Positions 18,384 through 28,093 of a stretch of 64,000 bases of DNA are shown here, piece after piece. This DNA is from Bremerella sp. JC817. GTDB taxonomy: Bacteria; Planctomycetota; Planctomycetia; Pirellulales; Pirellulaceae. The DNA is taken from positions 310,001-374,000 of the forward strand of contig NZ_JBFEFG010000268.1 of assembly GCF_040718835.1 (NCBI RefSeq), written 5' to 3'. A program made the position numbers and the translations under genes. The notes under the pieces were generated by a model. That model was not told the DNA's origin. It ran no database searches and was given only the letters and a program-made list of their open reading frames with translations. The stretch's first letter is position 1; each line of letters starts with the position of its first letter.

Positions 18384-18428
18384 TGCAAGATTTTGCATCT
18401 GACATGCAAGAACTTGCATCATTTGCAT
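18384..18428. promoter_or_regulatory. tandem palindromic TGCAA...TTGCA sites upstream of carbonic anhydrase
   Basis: Two inverted-repeat boxes lie exactly 21 bases (two helical turns) apart: TGCAAGATTTTGCA at 18384-18397 and TGCAAGAACTTGCA at 18405-18418. A third half-site, TTTGCAT, follows at 18422-18428. The array starts 33 bases upstream of the carbonic anhydrase ATG, next to a TAGAAT-type -10 for the minus strand (complement of 18435-18440). The phasing suggests two regulator dimers on one DNA face, probably repressing the minus-strand gene and possibly also affecting the dabA operon. No cognate regulator is encoded nearby. Confidence 0.55.
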
Positions 18429-18567
18429 CTCCAGATTCTATCGACCGAGGGTTGAGTTGACTGCCTCACTTGCAGATTTTCGCAAACAAAACTTTCGGCC
18501 TCACCCCCGTTTTTCTATCGTTCGTATTGAGCCAAACATCGTGACAACGGCTGGGCAGCTTTATCGG

Positions 18568-18573
18568 TATAAT
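18568..18573 (+). promoter_or_regulatory. candidate -10 element for the dabA operon
   Basis: A perfect TATAAT faces the dabA-like gene and would leave a leader of about 105 bases. No good -35 is present at 16-18 bases upstream, so an activator or a weak -35 would be needed. The rest of the control region (18429-18685) shows nothing else I can support. Confidence 0.35.
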
Positions 18574-18685
18574 AATTGCGACAGAAAGTACCAATCGAAA
18601 CGCGACCCCGCCTCCCCATTAGCGGCATGGATCGCCAAAACGCGCTGTTTCGCCTGCATGTTATTAGACTAGGGCCGATCCAACT

Positions 18686-21600
18686 TTGGAACGCACCACT
18701 GATTCTTTGACCAAGACGGTCTCCGACGATTCCGGACCGGAGGCGATACGTAAGTTGGTGGAGCACGCTGCCCACCTCTTACCATCGCAAGGGCCGATCG
18801 AGGTCTTTGTTCATCACAATACGCTTCATGCATTCGAGGATCTCCCGTTTCACGAAGCTGTGAAGCTGGGGTTGGCTCGCTATGGCGCCCAGCCTTATTT
18901 GCTGGAACAAGAATATCGCCAGCTATTTCGGAAAGGTCGGATCACAGATGAAGATCTCCTGGCCGTCCTGAAAGAAGACCTTGGACAGCAGGATCAGGAG
19001 AGAATCAACGGTCTGGGAACGCGCCGGCAAATTCGCCTAGCGATGCTTCGCCATCCTGTTCACGTTGGTCCCAACGCCGAGCTGAAGTGGATTGTGGCAG
19101 AGACCGACGCGCTTGAGCGGTTTCATTCAGAAGTCCCCCAGGACCTTCGCGAGCGAGTCGTAGGCGGTGCAAAAGAGTGGCTTCGCAGTCGTCAGGCAAC
19201 GGAACGCTCAACCTCGGCGGACTTGGACGGGCTTTTGGTGAAGTTCGGCCGAAAATATGAGGAATGGGGGGAAAACGCCTGGGAAGCGTTTTCCTTGCAC
19301 CTGTTGTGGCGTATCTGCCGCATTGGAATTCAGTCCACGCCACCTCGCACCGCATCTGTTCGTTACGTGCGTCCACGCGATCTGTTACTGAAGGCATTCG
19401 GGGACGACATCGACCAAGACGTGCATGACCTGCTCATCCGATTTTGCGCGGCTTACGTCGATCAGGGCTATTCCGACTGGGAACTCCCCAAGCGGGACAA
19501 GGGCTTTTACGAAGCGTTTTTGACGCTCTATACCCAATCAAATTGGTGTGCCGACCGCTGGACGCGTGGGCTTTCCCTGGAACTGCGTCGGTTGCAAACT
19601 TCTGGGGTAACGCCAGAAGCATCGATTGAAGAATCGATCCGCGACTTGGGCGTGCCCGACGACGATCGCGACGAATTCGTAACCCAGACACTGCTTGGCC
19701 TACGGGGCTGGGCCGGAATGATCTGGCAGTTGGAATCGGGTGCCGGTCCGGTCGTCCACTCGATCCCATCAGGCTCTCTGCTCGGGCTGGTGGCCATCCA
19801 GTTGATTCTTGAGCGTTTTGCGATCGTTAACGTTGGGTTCGACAAAACCGGTCGGCGCAGCGGCGCTCGGGAAGTAATGCAGTTCGCTCAGAGGAAGCTG
19901 TCGGAACAACGCCCCCTTAACATTGAACGCCGAGCATTTCTCTTGTTTCAGGCCGCCCAAACGCTTGGTTGGCAACCACAGCAATTACTCGCGCTCTCCA
20001 ATGATCAGTGGAAAGAACTGGATGCGGAAGCCGAAGCTTTTTCGGCCATCGAGCGCCGTCGGATATACCACGAGGCGTTCGAGCGAAAATACCGGCGCGA
20101 GGCGTTGGACGCGTTCATTTCGCACACGCAATCTTTCGACGAGATCTCGGCCAGGCGAAAGCCACATCGTCCTGACTTTCAAGTCCTGACATGTATCGAC
20201 GATCGGGAAGAGTCGTTTCGACGTCACCTGGAAGAAACGCATCCGGCTTGCGAAACGTTTGGCGCCGCAGGATTTTTCGCAGTGGCGATCTACTATCGTG
20301 GGGCGGCCGACAGCTTTTACCAACCGCTATGTCCCAACGTGATCACTCCGCGGCACTATGTTCAGGAGGACGTCGGCTATACGTTCGAGGGAATGCATCT
20401 GGAACGGGCAGAGTTAAGGCGACGCTTGGGCCTGGCGAGCCATGCCTTTCATATGCGCAGTCGGACGTTCTTGGGAGGCATCTTTACCGGCATCATCGGT
20501 TCGCTGGCGACGGCCCCGCTAGTAGCGAGCGTCCTTTTTCCGCATCTGACGGCCAGGATTCGCAAACAGTTGGGGAGCTTGGTTCAACCTCCTCCGGTGA
20601 CGACACTCCAATTGGAACGCTATCAAGAGGAGCCTGGCCCCGAGAATGGTCATGTTGGATTCTCTTGCGAGGAAATGGCGAGCGTCGTTGTACGTTTGTT
20701 GCAGGATATCGGCGTAACCAAACCAGACGCATTTTCTCGCTTGTTCGTTGTCTGCGGACATGGCTCCTCGAGCCTCAATAATCCCCACGAGTCGGCCTAT
20801 TGCTGTGGAGCATGTGCAGGAAAACGGGGCGGTCCGAACGCGAGAGCATTCGCCAAGATGGCCAACGACTGGCGCGTGCGTGCCTTGGTGAAGCAGGCAG
20901 GCGTCTCGATTCCGGATGATACGGTATTCGTTGGCGCCTACCACAATACGTGCGACGATTCGGTGGTCTTTTTTGATTTGGACTCGCTGCCACCGTCGCA
21001 TCATGACGACTTCGAGGCGGCTCGCGAGGCCATCGAAGAGGCACGCCGTCGCAACGCCCACGAACGTTGTCGACGGTTCGACTCTGCCCCTCTGACCATC
21101 TCGCCGCAAGAGGCCGTTCGGCATGTTGAAGCCCGAGCCCAGGACATTTCCCAAGCTCGACCAGAATACAATCACGCCACGAACGCGCTTTGCGTTGTGG
21201 GACGACGCGATTGGTCGCGGGGCCTATTTCTCGATCGGCGGTCCTTCCTGACGTCGTACGATCCGGCCCAAGACGACGACCGGCATTCGATTCTCGCCCG
21301 CATCCTGGCCGCGGCGATACCAGTTTGCGCGGGGATCAACCTCGAGTACTACTTCTCACGAGTCGATCATGCGGTCTACGGTTCTGGATCGAAGTTGCCG
21401 CACAACATCGTATCTCTATTAGGAGTGATGGAAGGGACGGCGAGCGACTTGAGAACCGGTCTCTATCAACAAATGGTGGAGATTCACGAGCCGCTCAGAA
21501 TACTGTTTGTAATTGAATCAACTCCCGAGGCCTTACTTTCCATCATGCAGGACAACCCGACCATCGGCCGGCTTTGCCGCGGCGATTGGATCCATCTCGC

Positions 21601-21772
21601 CGTGATGCAACCAGCGGATTCAACGGTGCAAGTTTTCAGAAATGGCCAGTTTGAACCATATGAGTTCAGCGGCGCCGCACCTCGTACGGCATCCTTCTCG
21701 CGGGATTGCTATCGTGGCTCCCGCGACAACCTGCCGTTCTTCTCGATCTCGGCGACAGAGGAGCGGCAATGA
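18686..21772 (+). CDS. dabA: DabA-type inorganic carbon accumulation protein (DUF2309)
   Basis: 1028 residues from a TTG start; no in-frame ATG or GTG lies upstream. DabA is a large, peripheral, beta-carbonic-anhydrase-like zinc protein that, with a NuoL-like membrane partner, is thought to drive energy-coupled hydration of CO2 to bicarbonate. The zinc site is visible by motif: Cys503 and Asp505 in [13 protein letters not shown], His692 in VVCGHGSSS and Cys707 in [13 protein letters not shown]; the 15-residue His-Cys spacing matches characterised DabA. It is longer than the roughly 830-residue Halothiobacillus protein, mainly in the N-terminal half. It overlaps the next gene by ATGA. No carboxysome or Rubisco gene is in the window, so a role in anaplerotic carboxylation or pH balance is inferred. 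Confidence 0.9.
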   Translation: MERTTDSLTKTVSDDSGPEAIRKLVEHAAHLLPSQGPIEVFVHHNTLHAFEDLPFHEAVKLGLARYGAQPYLLEQEYRQLFRKGRITDEDLLAVLKEDLGQQDQERINGLGTRRQIRLAMLRHPVHVGPNAELKWIVAETDALERFHSEVPQDLRERVVGGAKEWLRSRQATERSTSADLDGLLVKFGRKYEEWGENAWEAFSLHLLWRICRIGIQSTPPRTASVRYVRPRDLLLKAFGDDIDQDVHDLLIRFCAAYVDQGYSDWELPKRDKGFYEAFLTLYTQSNWCADRWTRGLSLELRRLQTSGVTPEASIEESIRDLGVPDDDRDEFVTQTLLGLRGWAGMIWQLESGAGPVVHSIPSGSLLGLVAIQLILERFAIVNVGFDKTGRRSGAREVMQFAQRKLSEQRPLNIERRAFLLFQAAQTLGWQPQQLLALSNDQWKELDAEAEAFSAIERRRIYHEAFERKYRREALDAFISHTQSFDEISARRKPHRPDFQVLTCIDDREESFRRHLEETHPACETFGAAGFFAVAIYYRGAADSFYQPLCPNVITPRHYVQEDVGYTFEGMHLERAELRRRLGLASHAFHMRSRTFLGGIFTGIIGSLATAPLVASVLFPHLTARIRKQLGSLVQPPPVTTLQLERYQEEPGPENGHVGFSCEEMASVVVRLLQDIGVTKPDAFSRLFVVCGHGSSSLNNPHESAYCCGACAGKRGGPNARAFAKMANDWRVRALVKQAGVSIPDDTVFVGAYHNTCDDSVVFFDLDSLPPSHHDDFEAAREAIEEARRRNAHERCRRFDSAPLTISPQEAVRHVEARAQDISQARPEYNHATNALCVVGRRDWSRGLFLDRRSFLTSYDPAQDDDRHSILARILAAAIPVCAGINLEYYFSRVDHAVYGSGSKLPHNIVSLLGVMEGTASDLRTGLYQQMVEIHEPLRILFVIESTPEALLSIMQDNPTIGRLCRGDWIHLAVMQPADSTVQVFRNGQFEPYEFSGAAPRTASFSRDCYRGSRDNLPFFSISATEERQ

Positions 21773-23157
21773 TGGTCGAGCCGATCCTACATGCCCTGGG
21801 AGACGTTGTCGTTGGAAGCCCCGTAGTCTTATTAACAGCCCTCGGTCTACCGCTCTTAATTGGAATTCGACTAAGCGAAACCTTACAGTCGAGACTCATG
21901 AAGGGGAGCGTCGTCGCGGGATTAACGGCCGCGGTTTGCATACTGGGAGTCATGCTGGCCACAGGATCGCGGCATGTGCCAATTGAACTCGGGAACTGGG
22001 CGTCTATTCCCCAAGAGCACTTTCATTTCCATCTGAAATTCGTTTTCGATCGGCTTTCGGTACCATTCGTAATTTTGTCGTTCGTGCTGTGCGGCACCGT
22101 TGGAGCGTTCGCTTCCGTCTATTTGCATCGAGATCGCGGCTTTCGACGCTTTTTCCTCCTTTACGCACTCTTCCAGCTAGGAATGGTGGTATCGGCCTTG
22201 GCCGGCACGATCGAAACCTTGTTCTTTGGCTGGGAGTTGGTCGGCCTTTCGTCGGCGTTGCTCGTCGCCTATTTCCATGAGCGGCCTGCTCCGGTGCGCA
22301 ATGGTCTACGCGTCTGGTCTATTTATCGTATTGCGGACGCTGCTTTTCTGATTGCCGCTTTAACGTTGCATCATCTAACAGGCGGTGGAGACTTCGATGG
22401 ACTGATGGGCTCTGGGCCCTGGCCCGATGGCGTCGCCGCGATTGATTCCACGTCGGCGCTCTTGGTCGGACTTCTGCTACTGCTGGCCGCGGCAGGCAAG
22501 TCTGGAATGGTGCCGTTTTCGGGCTGGATTCCTCGCGCCATGGAAGGCCCTACGCCTTCCAGCGCGGTGTTCTATGGAGCCTTGTCGGTTCATCTGGGTG
22601 TGTTTCTCTTGCTCCGCGTGAGCCCCTTGCTAGACGCTTCGGTTCTGCTACGAGTTGCGGTCGTTGTACTGGGGCTCGTGACGGCGATCTTTGGAGCGAC
22701 GGCATGCCGCGTCCAAAGCGACGTAAAGAACGCTTTGGCGTACGCTTCGTTGACTCAGGTCGGTATTATTACTGTGGAGATCGGACTCGGACTGCAATAC
22801 GTCGCCTTGATACACATGATTGGCCATGCTTGCCTCAGAACATTCCAACTATTACGAGCTCCTTCCGTCCTGAAAGACTACCGAATGTTGGAGAATGCTG
22901 TCGGCTCCTCGTTGAGCGGCGATAAGGCGGGGCGCTCCCAATCCACATCTTCGCTCCAGTTGTGGCTGTATCGCTTCGCGCTGGAGCGTGGCTTTCTCGA
23001 CGCTTTCCTCAACGTCTGGATCGTCGACCCGTTCTTGTTCGCATTTCGCAGCTTTGACTCCCTGGAAAGACGCTGGACGAGCCTGCTTTCCGGCGGCGAG
23101 TCGCGCGAGTCGGATCGTCTCGCTCCGTACGAAGACTCGCTGGAGGACGTAGCCTAA
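21769..23157 (+). CDS. NuoL-like proton-conducting membrane subunit (DabB-like, first of two)
   Basis: 462 residues. The start is ATG 21769, overlapping the dabA stop by ATGA and preceded by AGAGGAG; a TTG at 21706 is rejected. The protein is very hydrophobic, with about 12 helices, and belongs to the complex I antiporter-like (NuoL/M/N, proton_antipo_M) family. Key residues: Glu in [11 protein letters not shown] and Lys in [25 protein letters not shown], the half-channel Glu-Lys pair used for proton movement. The C-terminus ([14 protein letters not shown]) resembles the NuoL end without its long lateral helix. In DAB systems one such subunit pairs with DabA; here two follow. Confidence 0.85.
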   Translation: MMVEPILHALGDVVVGSPVVLLTALGLPLLIGIRLSETLQSRLMKGSVVAGLTAAVCILGVMLATGSRHVPIELGNWASIPQEHFHFHLKFVFDRLSVPFVILSFVLCGTVGAFASVYLHRDRGFRRFFLLYALFQLGMVVSALAGTIETLFFGWELVGLSSALLVAYFHERPAPVRNGLRVWSIYRIADAAFLIAALTLHHLTGGGDFDGLMGSGPWPDGVAAIDSTSALLVGLLLLLAAAGKSGMVPFSGWIPRAMEGPTPSSAVFYGALSVHLGVFLLLRVSPLLDASVLLRVAVVVLGLVTAIFGATACRVQSDVKNALAYASLTQVGIITVEIGLGLQYVALIHMIGHACLRTFQLLRAPSVLKDYRMLENAVGSSLSGDKAGRSQSTSSLQLWLYRFALERGFLDAFLNVWIVDPFLFAFRSFDSLERRWTSLLSGGESRESDRLAPYEDSLEDVA

Positions 23158-24614
23158 TGCCGGAACTTCACATGCCCTGGCTTGGCTTGTCGGTCCTGCT
23201 GCCGCTGATCGGCTCTATTATCGCGTCATTAACAAAGGATCGTGAGCGCGCAAGGAACTATAGCGTTGCGATTTGTTTGGCGACGTTCTTATGTGCCATC
23301 GGAGAGTGGATTGACTTTGAGACGCTGCAGTCCTTCGAGGCGCACGATCATTGGAACGTCTTTCAGTTGTTTGGTCCGGCCGATGCGTTCGTGGTAGACG
23401 AACTTAGCGCTCCGCTGTTGCCGCTCGGCGCGTTGCTCTATCTCGCGACTGTTTTAACGACGCTTCGCACCAAGCTGAATCGCTTCTCATTCGGGTGGGC
23501 GCTCTTCTCCGAGTCGGTGCTGCTGGCAACGCTCGGATGTCGCGACCCTTGGTTGGTCATTCTATTGCTGGCGGTCGGCGTGGTTCCCCCTTGGATCGAG
23601 CTGCGCAAACGCCGCCAATCCACGCAGGTATACTCCCTGCATATGGGGCTATCCGTGGGACTACTGGTCGCCGGACAGTGGCTGGTCGGAACCGACGCGA
23701 GCGCCGACAATCCTCCGATCCTCGCCGGCTGCCTGCTGACGGCAGGCGCGTTGATTCGAAGTGGCATTTGCCCACTTCACTGTTGGATGACCGATCTATT
23801 CGAGAAGGCGACGTTCGGGACGGCGCTGCTGTTTGTCACGCCGATGGCCGGCGCCTACGTGGTTATGCGGCTCGTTTTCCCCATTGCCCCGGCGTGGGCC
23901 CTGCAAAGTATCGCGATGTTGTCGATGATGACGGCGATATATGCCGCCGGCATGGCCCTGGTTCAGCATGAAACGCGCCGCTTCTTTTGCTACCTGTTTC
24001 TCAGCCATTCTTCCCTGGTGTTGGTTGGGCTGGAAATGGCAAATCCGATCGGTTTGACAGGGGCGTTGTATGTCTGGCTATCTGTGGGGATCTCGTTGTT
24101 AGGTTTCGGTTTGGCGCTGCGATCCGTCGAAGCGCGAACGGGACGCCTCTCACTCGATGGATTTCATGGGCTTTACGAACATACTCCATTCCTCGCCAAC
24201 ATGTTTCTGCTGACGGGTCTGGCCTCGATTGGTTTCCCAGGAACGATCGGCTTCATCGGCACGGAACTGCTGGTCGAAGGAGTCGTGGACGTCTATCCAC
24301 TGATTGGATTCGCCGTGGTTCTGGCGGCGGCGCTCAATGGTATTGCGATCGTCAAAGCTTACTTCCACGTCTTTACTGGCACGCCACATATCGCAACGGC
24401 CTCGCTGGTATGTCGACCGACGGAACGTCTCACGATCTTGGTAATGGTGGTATTGATCATCGGCGGCGGCGTGTTTCCGCAACCGGGAGTTCAGTCCAGG
24501 TATCACGCTGCAACGGCGTTACTCAAGTCGCGGGGAGCAGATCAAGCGACGCAAGAATCCGCAGCGCACGATACTCATCAGGATCACTCCGCAGAAGGTT
24601 CCTCGCTTCCCTAG
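23157..24614 (+). CDS. NuoM/N-like membrane subunit (second DabB-like protein)
   Basis: 485 residues, starting at TAATG (one base overlap with the previous stop), so translational coupling is likely. About 13 hydrophobic helices and an antiporter-like fold, but more divergent than its neighbour. [22 protein letters not shown] corresponds to the TM7-8 region where NuoM has a Lys/His path. The classical GWEL motif is absent; [20 protein letters not shown] lies at that position. The C-terminal tail is His/Ala/Glu-rich. It could form a heterodimer with the NuoL-like subunit to couple proton flow to DabA. Assignment to family is by hydropathy and order; the exact paralogue is uncertain. Confidence 0.75.
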   Translation: MPELHMPWLGLSVLLPLIGSIIASLTKDRERARNYSVAICLATFLCAIGEWIDFETLQSFEAHDHWNVFQLFGPADAFVVDELSAPLLPLGALLYLATVLTTLRTKLNRFSFGWALFSESVLLATLGCRDPWLVILLLAVGVVPPWIELRKRRQSTQVYSLHMGLSVGLLVAGQWLVGTDASADNPPILAGCLLTAGALIRSGICPLHCWMTDLFEKATFGTALLFVTPMAGAYVVMRLVFPIAPAWALQSIAMLSMMTAIYAAGMALVQHETRRFFCYLFLSHSSLVLVGLEMANPIGLTGALYVWLSVGISLLGFGLALRSVEARTGRLSLDGFHGLYEHTPFLANMFLLTGLASIGFPGTIGFIGTELLVEGVVDVYPLIGFAVVLAAALNGIAIVKAYFHVFTGTPHIATASLVCRPTERLTILVMVVLIIGGGVFPQPGVQSRYHAATALLKSRGADQATQESAAHDTHQDHSAEGSSLP

Positions 24615-24635
24615 CCTGATTGTGGGAGTCGAGTA

Positions 24636-25070
24636 ATGCCAAACGACAATCCTGTCCTGGAAATTCATCGCGGAAATGTCGCCCGGTTCGTTACCTGCTG
24701 GAGGCGATTCCTCCCATCGCGGCAGGCGACGGTGTCCGTCTCCTGGTGATGTGTCATTTGCACTGCCACGGAGACTCTTCGTAATCCAGCACATCGCATC
24801 ATCGATTCGCGCAGCAGGCGATCGCGACGAGAACACAGTTATCGCGGACATCGAGTTTGCGTTTTCGCAACACGAGATCAGCCATGTGATTGTTTGTGGG
24901 AATACCGGATGCGGAGTCATCGGAAATTGGCTTAATATTTCCGGTGCTGCGGACGTCGGTGAATGCAAACCTGATTTGAAACGACGACTGATCCCGTTCG
25001 GATGGAGTTTGTGCCGTAACTCCAGGAACTCTCCGGTGGCGGATGCACGGGGCAATAAGCTCCCCGCAAT
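24636..25070 (+). pseudogene. decayed beta-carbonic anhydrase remnant
   Basis: Two out-of-frame segments resemble a carbonic anhydrase. From ATG 24636 (MPNDNPVLEIHRGNVARFV) the first segment has the Leu..Gly-Asn..Arg-Phe-Val opening of beta enzymes but ends at an early stop about 37 codons in. In another frame, LFVIQHIASS, DIEFAFSQHEISHVIVCGNTGCGVI follow the order LFV..(R)NI, EYAV, VCGH-x-GCG of the family, with the zinc ligand His changed to Asn. The CSDSR block is not recoverable in any frame. Downstream the reading degenerates and runs into the convergent P-type ATPase end. It appears to have been the fourth gene of the dab-like operon. A diverged, functional short protein is less likely. 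Confidence 0.5.
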
Positions 25071-27011
25071 TCAGGATGAAATCGGTTGGCTGACGGGCTG
25101 CCATTTCCAGCGAAGGATCGTGGCGCTATTAATGATAACGAACGCTTCTCCAACATTCTGCAGTACCGCACCTGCGATGGGAGTAATCGTTCCGGCCGAG
25201 GCCATACCGAGCATCAAGAGCGTTAGTCCCGCACCGATGAGCACGTTTCTGTGAATCGTTGCTTTGGTCTTGGCGGCTAGCATCATGGCCATGGGCAGCC
25301 GATCCAGTTGATGAGTCATCAGGACGATATCGGCGCTACGCATCGTGATATCGGCCCCTCCAACTCCCATCGCTACACCGACATTTCCCGCGGCAAGTGC
25401 TGGGGCATCGTTGATTCCGTCTCCCACGACCATGACGTTGTAGCCAGCCTTCATTTCCAACTCGACTACCTGTAGTTTCTCGGATGGGAGTACCTCGGAA
25501 ACAATCTCATCGACACCGACCTCCTGGCCGATTAGCTGTGCCACGGCCGCTCGGTCCCCAGTCAGCAGAACAGTGCGTTCAACCCCCAGATCACGCAGCA
25601 ACTGGATTACCTGCGACGAGTCAGCGCGGGCATGGTCGGAAAGACAGATACACCCGAGCGGTCGTTTGGCTTGGTGACTGATCTCGGCGGCCCAGACCAT
25701 CGGGCCGGAATGGTCGATCGACTCCGTCTCGATTCCTTCCTGATTGAGCCAGCTCTCACGCCCCAAGAGGATAACGCGTCCGTCTGGGTAGTGGATACGA
25801 ATCCCTAATCCCGGGACTTCTGCTACCTCTTCAACTGCAATGCCGACTAGATCTTGTTGTGTGGCATACCGGGCAATAGCCTTGGAAACAGGATGCTGGT
25901 TCACAGAGACCCCAGGCAGAATCGCCCGAATAGTCTCGTTCTCTTCACCGGAACAGGGTATCACGCAACCAACCTCTAGCTGCCCGGTGGTCACGGTCCC
26001 CGTCTTATCGAAAACGACGCAATTAACCTCACTCAGAGCCTCGAGGAATCGAGCATTCTTCACGAGAATGCCATGCCGCGAGGCAACTGCCAGGGAAGCC
26101 ACCATGGCGGCGGGCCCCGCGATGAGAAAGGGACCGGGGCAACCCACCACCAGCACAGTGATCGCACGAGCCACATCGTGCGTAAGAAAGAGAGTGATCC
26201 CAGCGATCATCAGGACCGCTAAGACGAAGTACTTGGCATACTGTTCGACCAAGCGAAGGACACGCGTCTTGGACTGCTCGGCTTGCTGGAACAGATCCAG
26301 TACCTTGGCGAGCGTGGTATCGTCACCCGCCGACGTCACCCGTGCTCGGAGCAATCCGTTCAAGTTCATGGAACCAGCGAAGATCTTCGAACCAGGGCTG
26401 ACTTCTTCCGGAGTCGATTCGCCGGTGATCGAAGACTGATCAATCGCCGCATGTCCATGTAGAACGACCGCGTCGGCCGGGATGCTTTCACCGGGAGCAA
26501 TGATGATGATATCGCCGACCTTAAGTTCCGAGGCCGCGATGGAAAGTTCCGTTCCGTCTTCAGTCAGTCTGCGGGCAAGGTTCGACTGCAAAGCTTGAAG
26601 CCCCGCGATGGCCGAATTGGCACCGAGAATACTACGCTCTTCCAGGAAGAACGCCACGCTCAATATCACCGGGACGATAACAGCCGTGGCAAAATCACCA
26701 ATCGCAAATGCCGCGAGCGCCGCGATACTTACCAACTGCGAGCTATAATATTCTGGTGATTCGCGAAATAGTCCCCACAAGCCTTCCCATAGGATCGGAA
26801 CAAGTACCAGGAGTGCTGCCGCAGCCTGAAATGCGGCCCCTAGGGATAGCTGCTCGGCAGGCATTAAACGCTCGATCAAAATACCAACCACAAGCAGTGA
26901 TGCCGCTATCAAGGCCGTACTGAAGCGAATGCTCATTCGCCATTTTTCGTAGCTTGAAAGACCGGCGTCGAGGTCGGTTTGGATTCTTTTCGCTACCGAT
27001 ACGGAACTCAT
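25071..27011 (-). CDS. P1B-type metal-transport P-type ATPase with a CPG motif
   Basis: 646 residues from ATG 27011, preceded by AAGGAGC and overlapping the upstream gene by ATGA. There is no N-terminal heavy-metal-associated domain; the chain enters membrane helices by residue 30. The actuator loop has SSITGESTPEEVSPG (TGES). The ion-binding helix reads VVGCPGPFLIAGP with Cys291-Pro292-Gly293, where typical zinc, cadmium and copper pumps have CPC, SPC or CPH. Phosphorylated Asp335 (VFDKTGTVTTG), the P1B signature HP (SVNQHPVSKAIA) and VVGDGINDAPALA are intact, so ATPase activity is expected. It is the last gene of the SPFH operon. Metal specificity cannot be predicted from a CPG site. Confidence 0.92.
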   Translation of the reverse strand: MSSVSVAKRIQTDLDAGLSSYEKWRMSIRFSTALIAASLLVVGILIERLMPAEQLSLGAAFQAAAALLVLVPILWEGLWGLFRESPEYYSSQLVSIAALAAFAIGDFATAVIVPVILSVAFFLEERSILGANSAIAGLQALQSNLARRLTEDGTELSIAASELKVGDIIIIAPGESIPADAVVLHGHAAIDQSSITGESTPEEVSPGSKIFAGSMNLNGLLRARVTSAGDDTTLAKVLDLFQQAEQSKTRVLRLVEQYAKYFVLAVLMIAGITLFLTHDVARAITVLVVGCPGPFLIAGPAAMVASLAVASRHGILVKNARFLEALSEVNCVVFDKTGTVTTGQLEVGCVIPCSGEENETIRAILPGVSVNQHPVSKAIARYATQQDLVGIAVEEVAEVPGLGIRIHYPDGRVILLGRESWLNQEGIETESIDHSGPMVWAAEISHQAKRPLGCICLSDHARADSSQVIQLLRDLGVERTVLLTGDRAAVAQLIGQEVGVDEIVSEVLPSEKLQVVELEMKAGYNVMVVGDGINDAPALAAGNVGVAMGVGGADITMRSADIVLMTHQLDRLPMAMMLAAKTKATIHRNVLIGAGLTLLMLGMASAGTITPIAGAVLQNVGEAFVIINSATILRWKWQPVSQPISS

Positions 27012-28093
27012 GGGCTTTGCTCCTTGTTTGGACCGGTAACAACCGAAGGTGAATTCTCGGGAGAACTCCTAGGAGTGATAACAATCCGGGTCCCAGGGGC
27101 GACAAATTTGAGGCGTCCCACCGACTGCATGATCTGCTCCATGGATTCCAGATAGAGACGCGACCAGACCAGGTCGGGATTGGCCAGATACTGGGCATAG
27201 ACCTTGTCGAACAGGGTTACTTCTTCGTCTGCTTTCGTAATCACATCGGTTTGAAAACGCGTTGCCTCGTTGACCAGCGTGTAGCTATCTGCCTCAGATC
27301 TGGGAATCGTTCGAGCAGCAAAGCCCTCGGCCTCCCGTTTTCGCGTTTCAATATGAATCTGTTCGCTCTGGACGTTCTCGAATGCTTCCGCCAGCTGTGG
27401 TGTCGGAATGATTTCACGGAACTCAACCGCACTGACCTCGATGCCAAGACCAAGTTGGTCGAGCCGCCTCTGCAAACTCGCGCGAACCGATATCGGTAAA
27501 CGCTCGACTTCTACCATGCGGGAAGAACGTTGTAGGCGCAGAGTATCCATCGCATTCCAACCAGAAATCGTCTGGACAATCGAAGCTGCGGCCGCTTCCT
27601 TGAGAACCCGTTCCGGCTGATCGGCTTGAAAGTGATAAGCAACCGGGTCGGAGATCCTATACTTCACACGAACATTGGTCTGCAGAATGTGCTGGTCGCC
27701 ACAAAGCACGTAGCCATCCCGAATGGGATCGAGTGCGGTGGTATTGCCACCGGCAGCACTCAGTTTCAGGCGATCAATCGAGACTTCCCGTTCTTCTTTG
27801 ACAGGAACGCGAATAACCTCATCGATAGGGTAGGGCATAGCTAACAAGATGCCTGGGGGCTGAACTTGCTCTCCAGGCGTGTTGCCGACCAGCTTGCCAA
27901 AGCGAGTTAACAAGGCAACTTCGTTGGGTTGAATCATGGTGATCCCAGAGCACCAGAACAGAATCATCAACAATGCTGCCAGCAATCCAATGATTCGCAT
28001 GCCGGCACCAACTCCTACACCGATCTGCTCGGAACGTCGGGCACGATTCTCTCTCGGCGGAGGTGGTGGCGAGAAGGTACGCTGATCGCTCAT
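27008..28093 (-). CDS. HflK-like SPFH/band-7 membrane protein
   Basis: 361 residues. A Pro-rich, then basic, cytoplasmic N-terminus of about 30 residues precedes one membrane helix (about 32-53), then the SPFH domain (GITMIQPNEVALLTRFGKLVG ... EVERLPISVRASLQRRLDQLGLGIEVSAVEF) and a coiled-coil region rich in Ala, Glu, Arg and Gln (EQIHIETRKREAEGF). In E. coli HflK and HflC form a large vault around the FtsH protease. Here no FtsH is adjacent; the partner gene downstream is the P-type ATPase, overlapping by ATGA, and the HflC-like gene upstream overlaps in the same way. A scaffold for the pump is inferred. Confidence 0.9.
   Translation of the reverse strand: MSDQRTFSPPPPPRENRARRSEQIGVGVGAGMRIIGLLAALLMILFWCSGITMIQPNEVALLTRFGKLVGNTPGEQVQPPGILLAMPYPIDEVIRVPVKEEREVSIDRLKLSAAGGNTTALDPIRDGYVLCGDQHILQTNVRVKYRISDPVAYHFQADQPERVLKEAAAASIVQTISGWNAMDTLRLQRSSRMVEVERLPISVRASLQRRLDQLGLGIEVSAVEFREIIPTPQLAEAFENVQSEQIHIETRKREAEGFAARTIPRSEADSYTLVNEATRFQTDVITKADEEVTLFDKVYAQYLANPDLVWSRLYLESMEQIMQSVGRLKFVAPGTRIVITPRSSPENSPSVVTGPNKEQSP

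Noticed and set aside
24519..25055. Minus-strand frame downstream of the P-type ATPase
   Set aside because: No motif or ribosome site; it overlaps the end of the second NDH-like gene and the carbonic anhydrase remnant.
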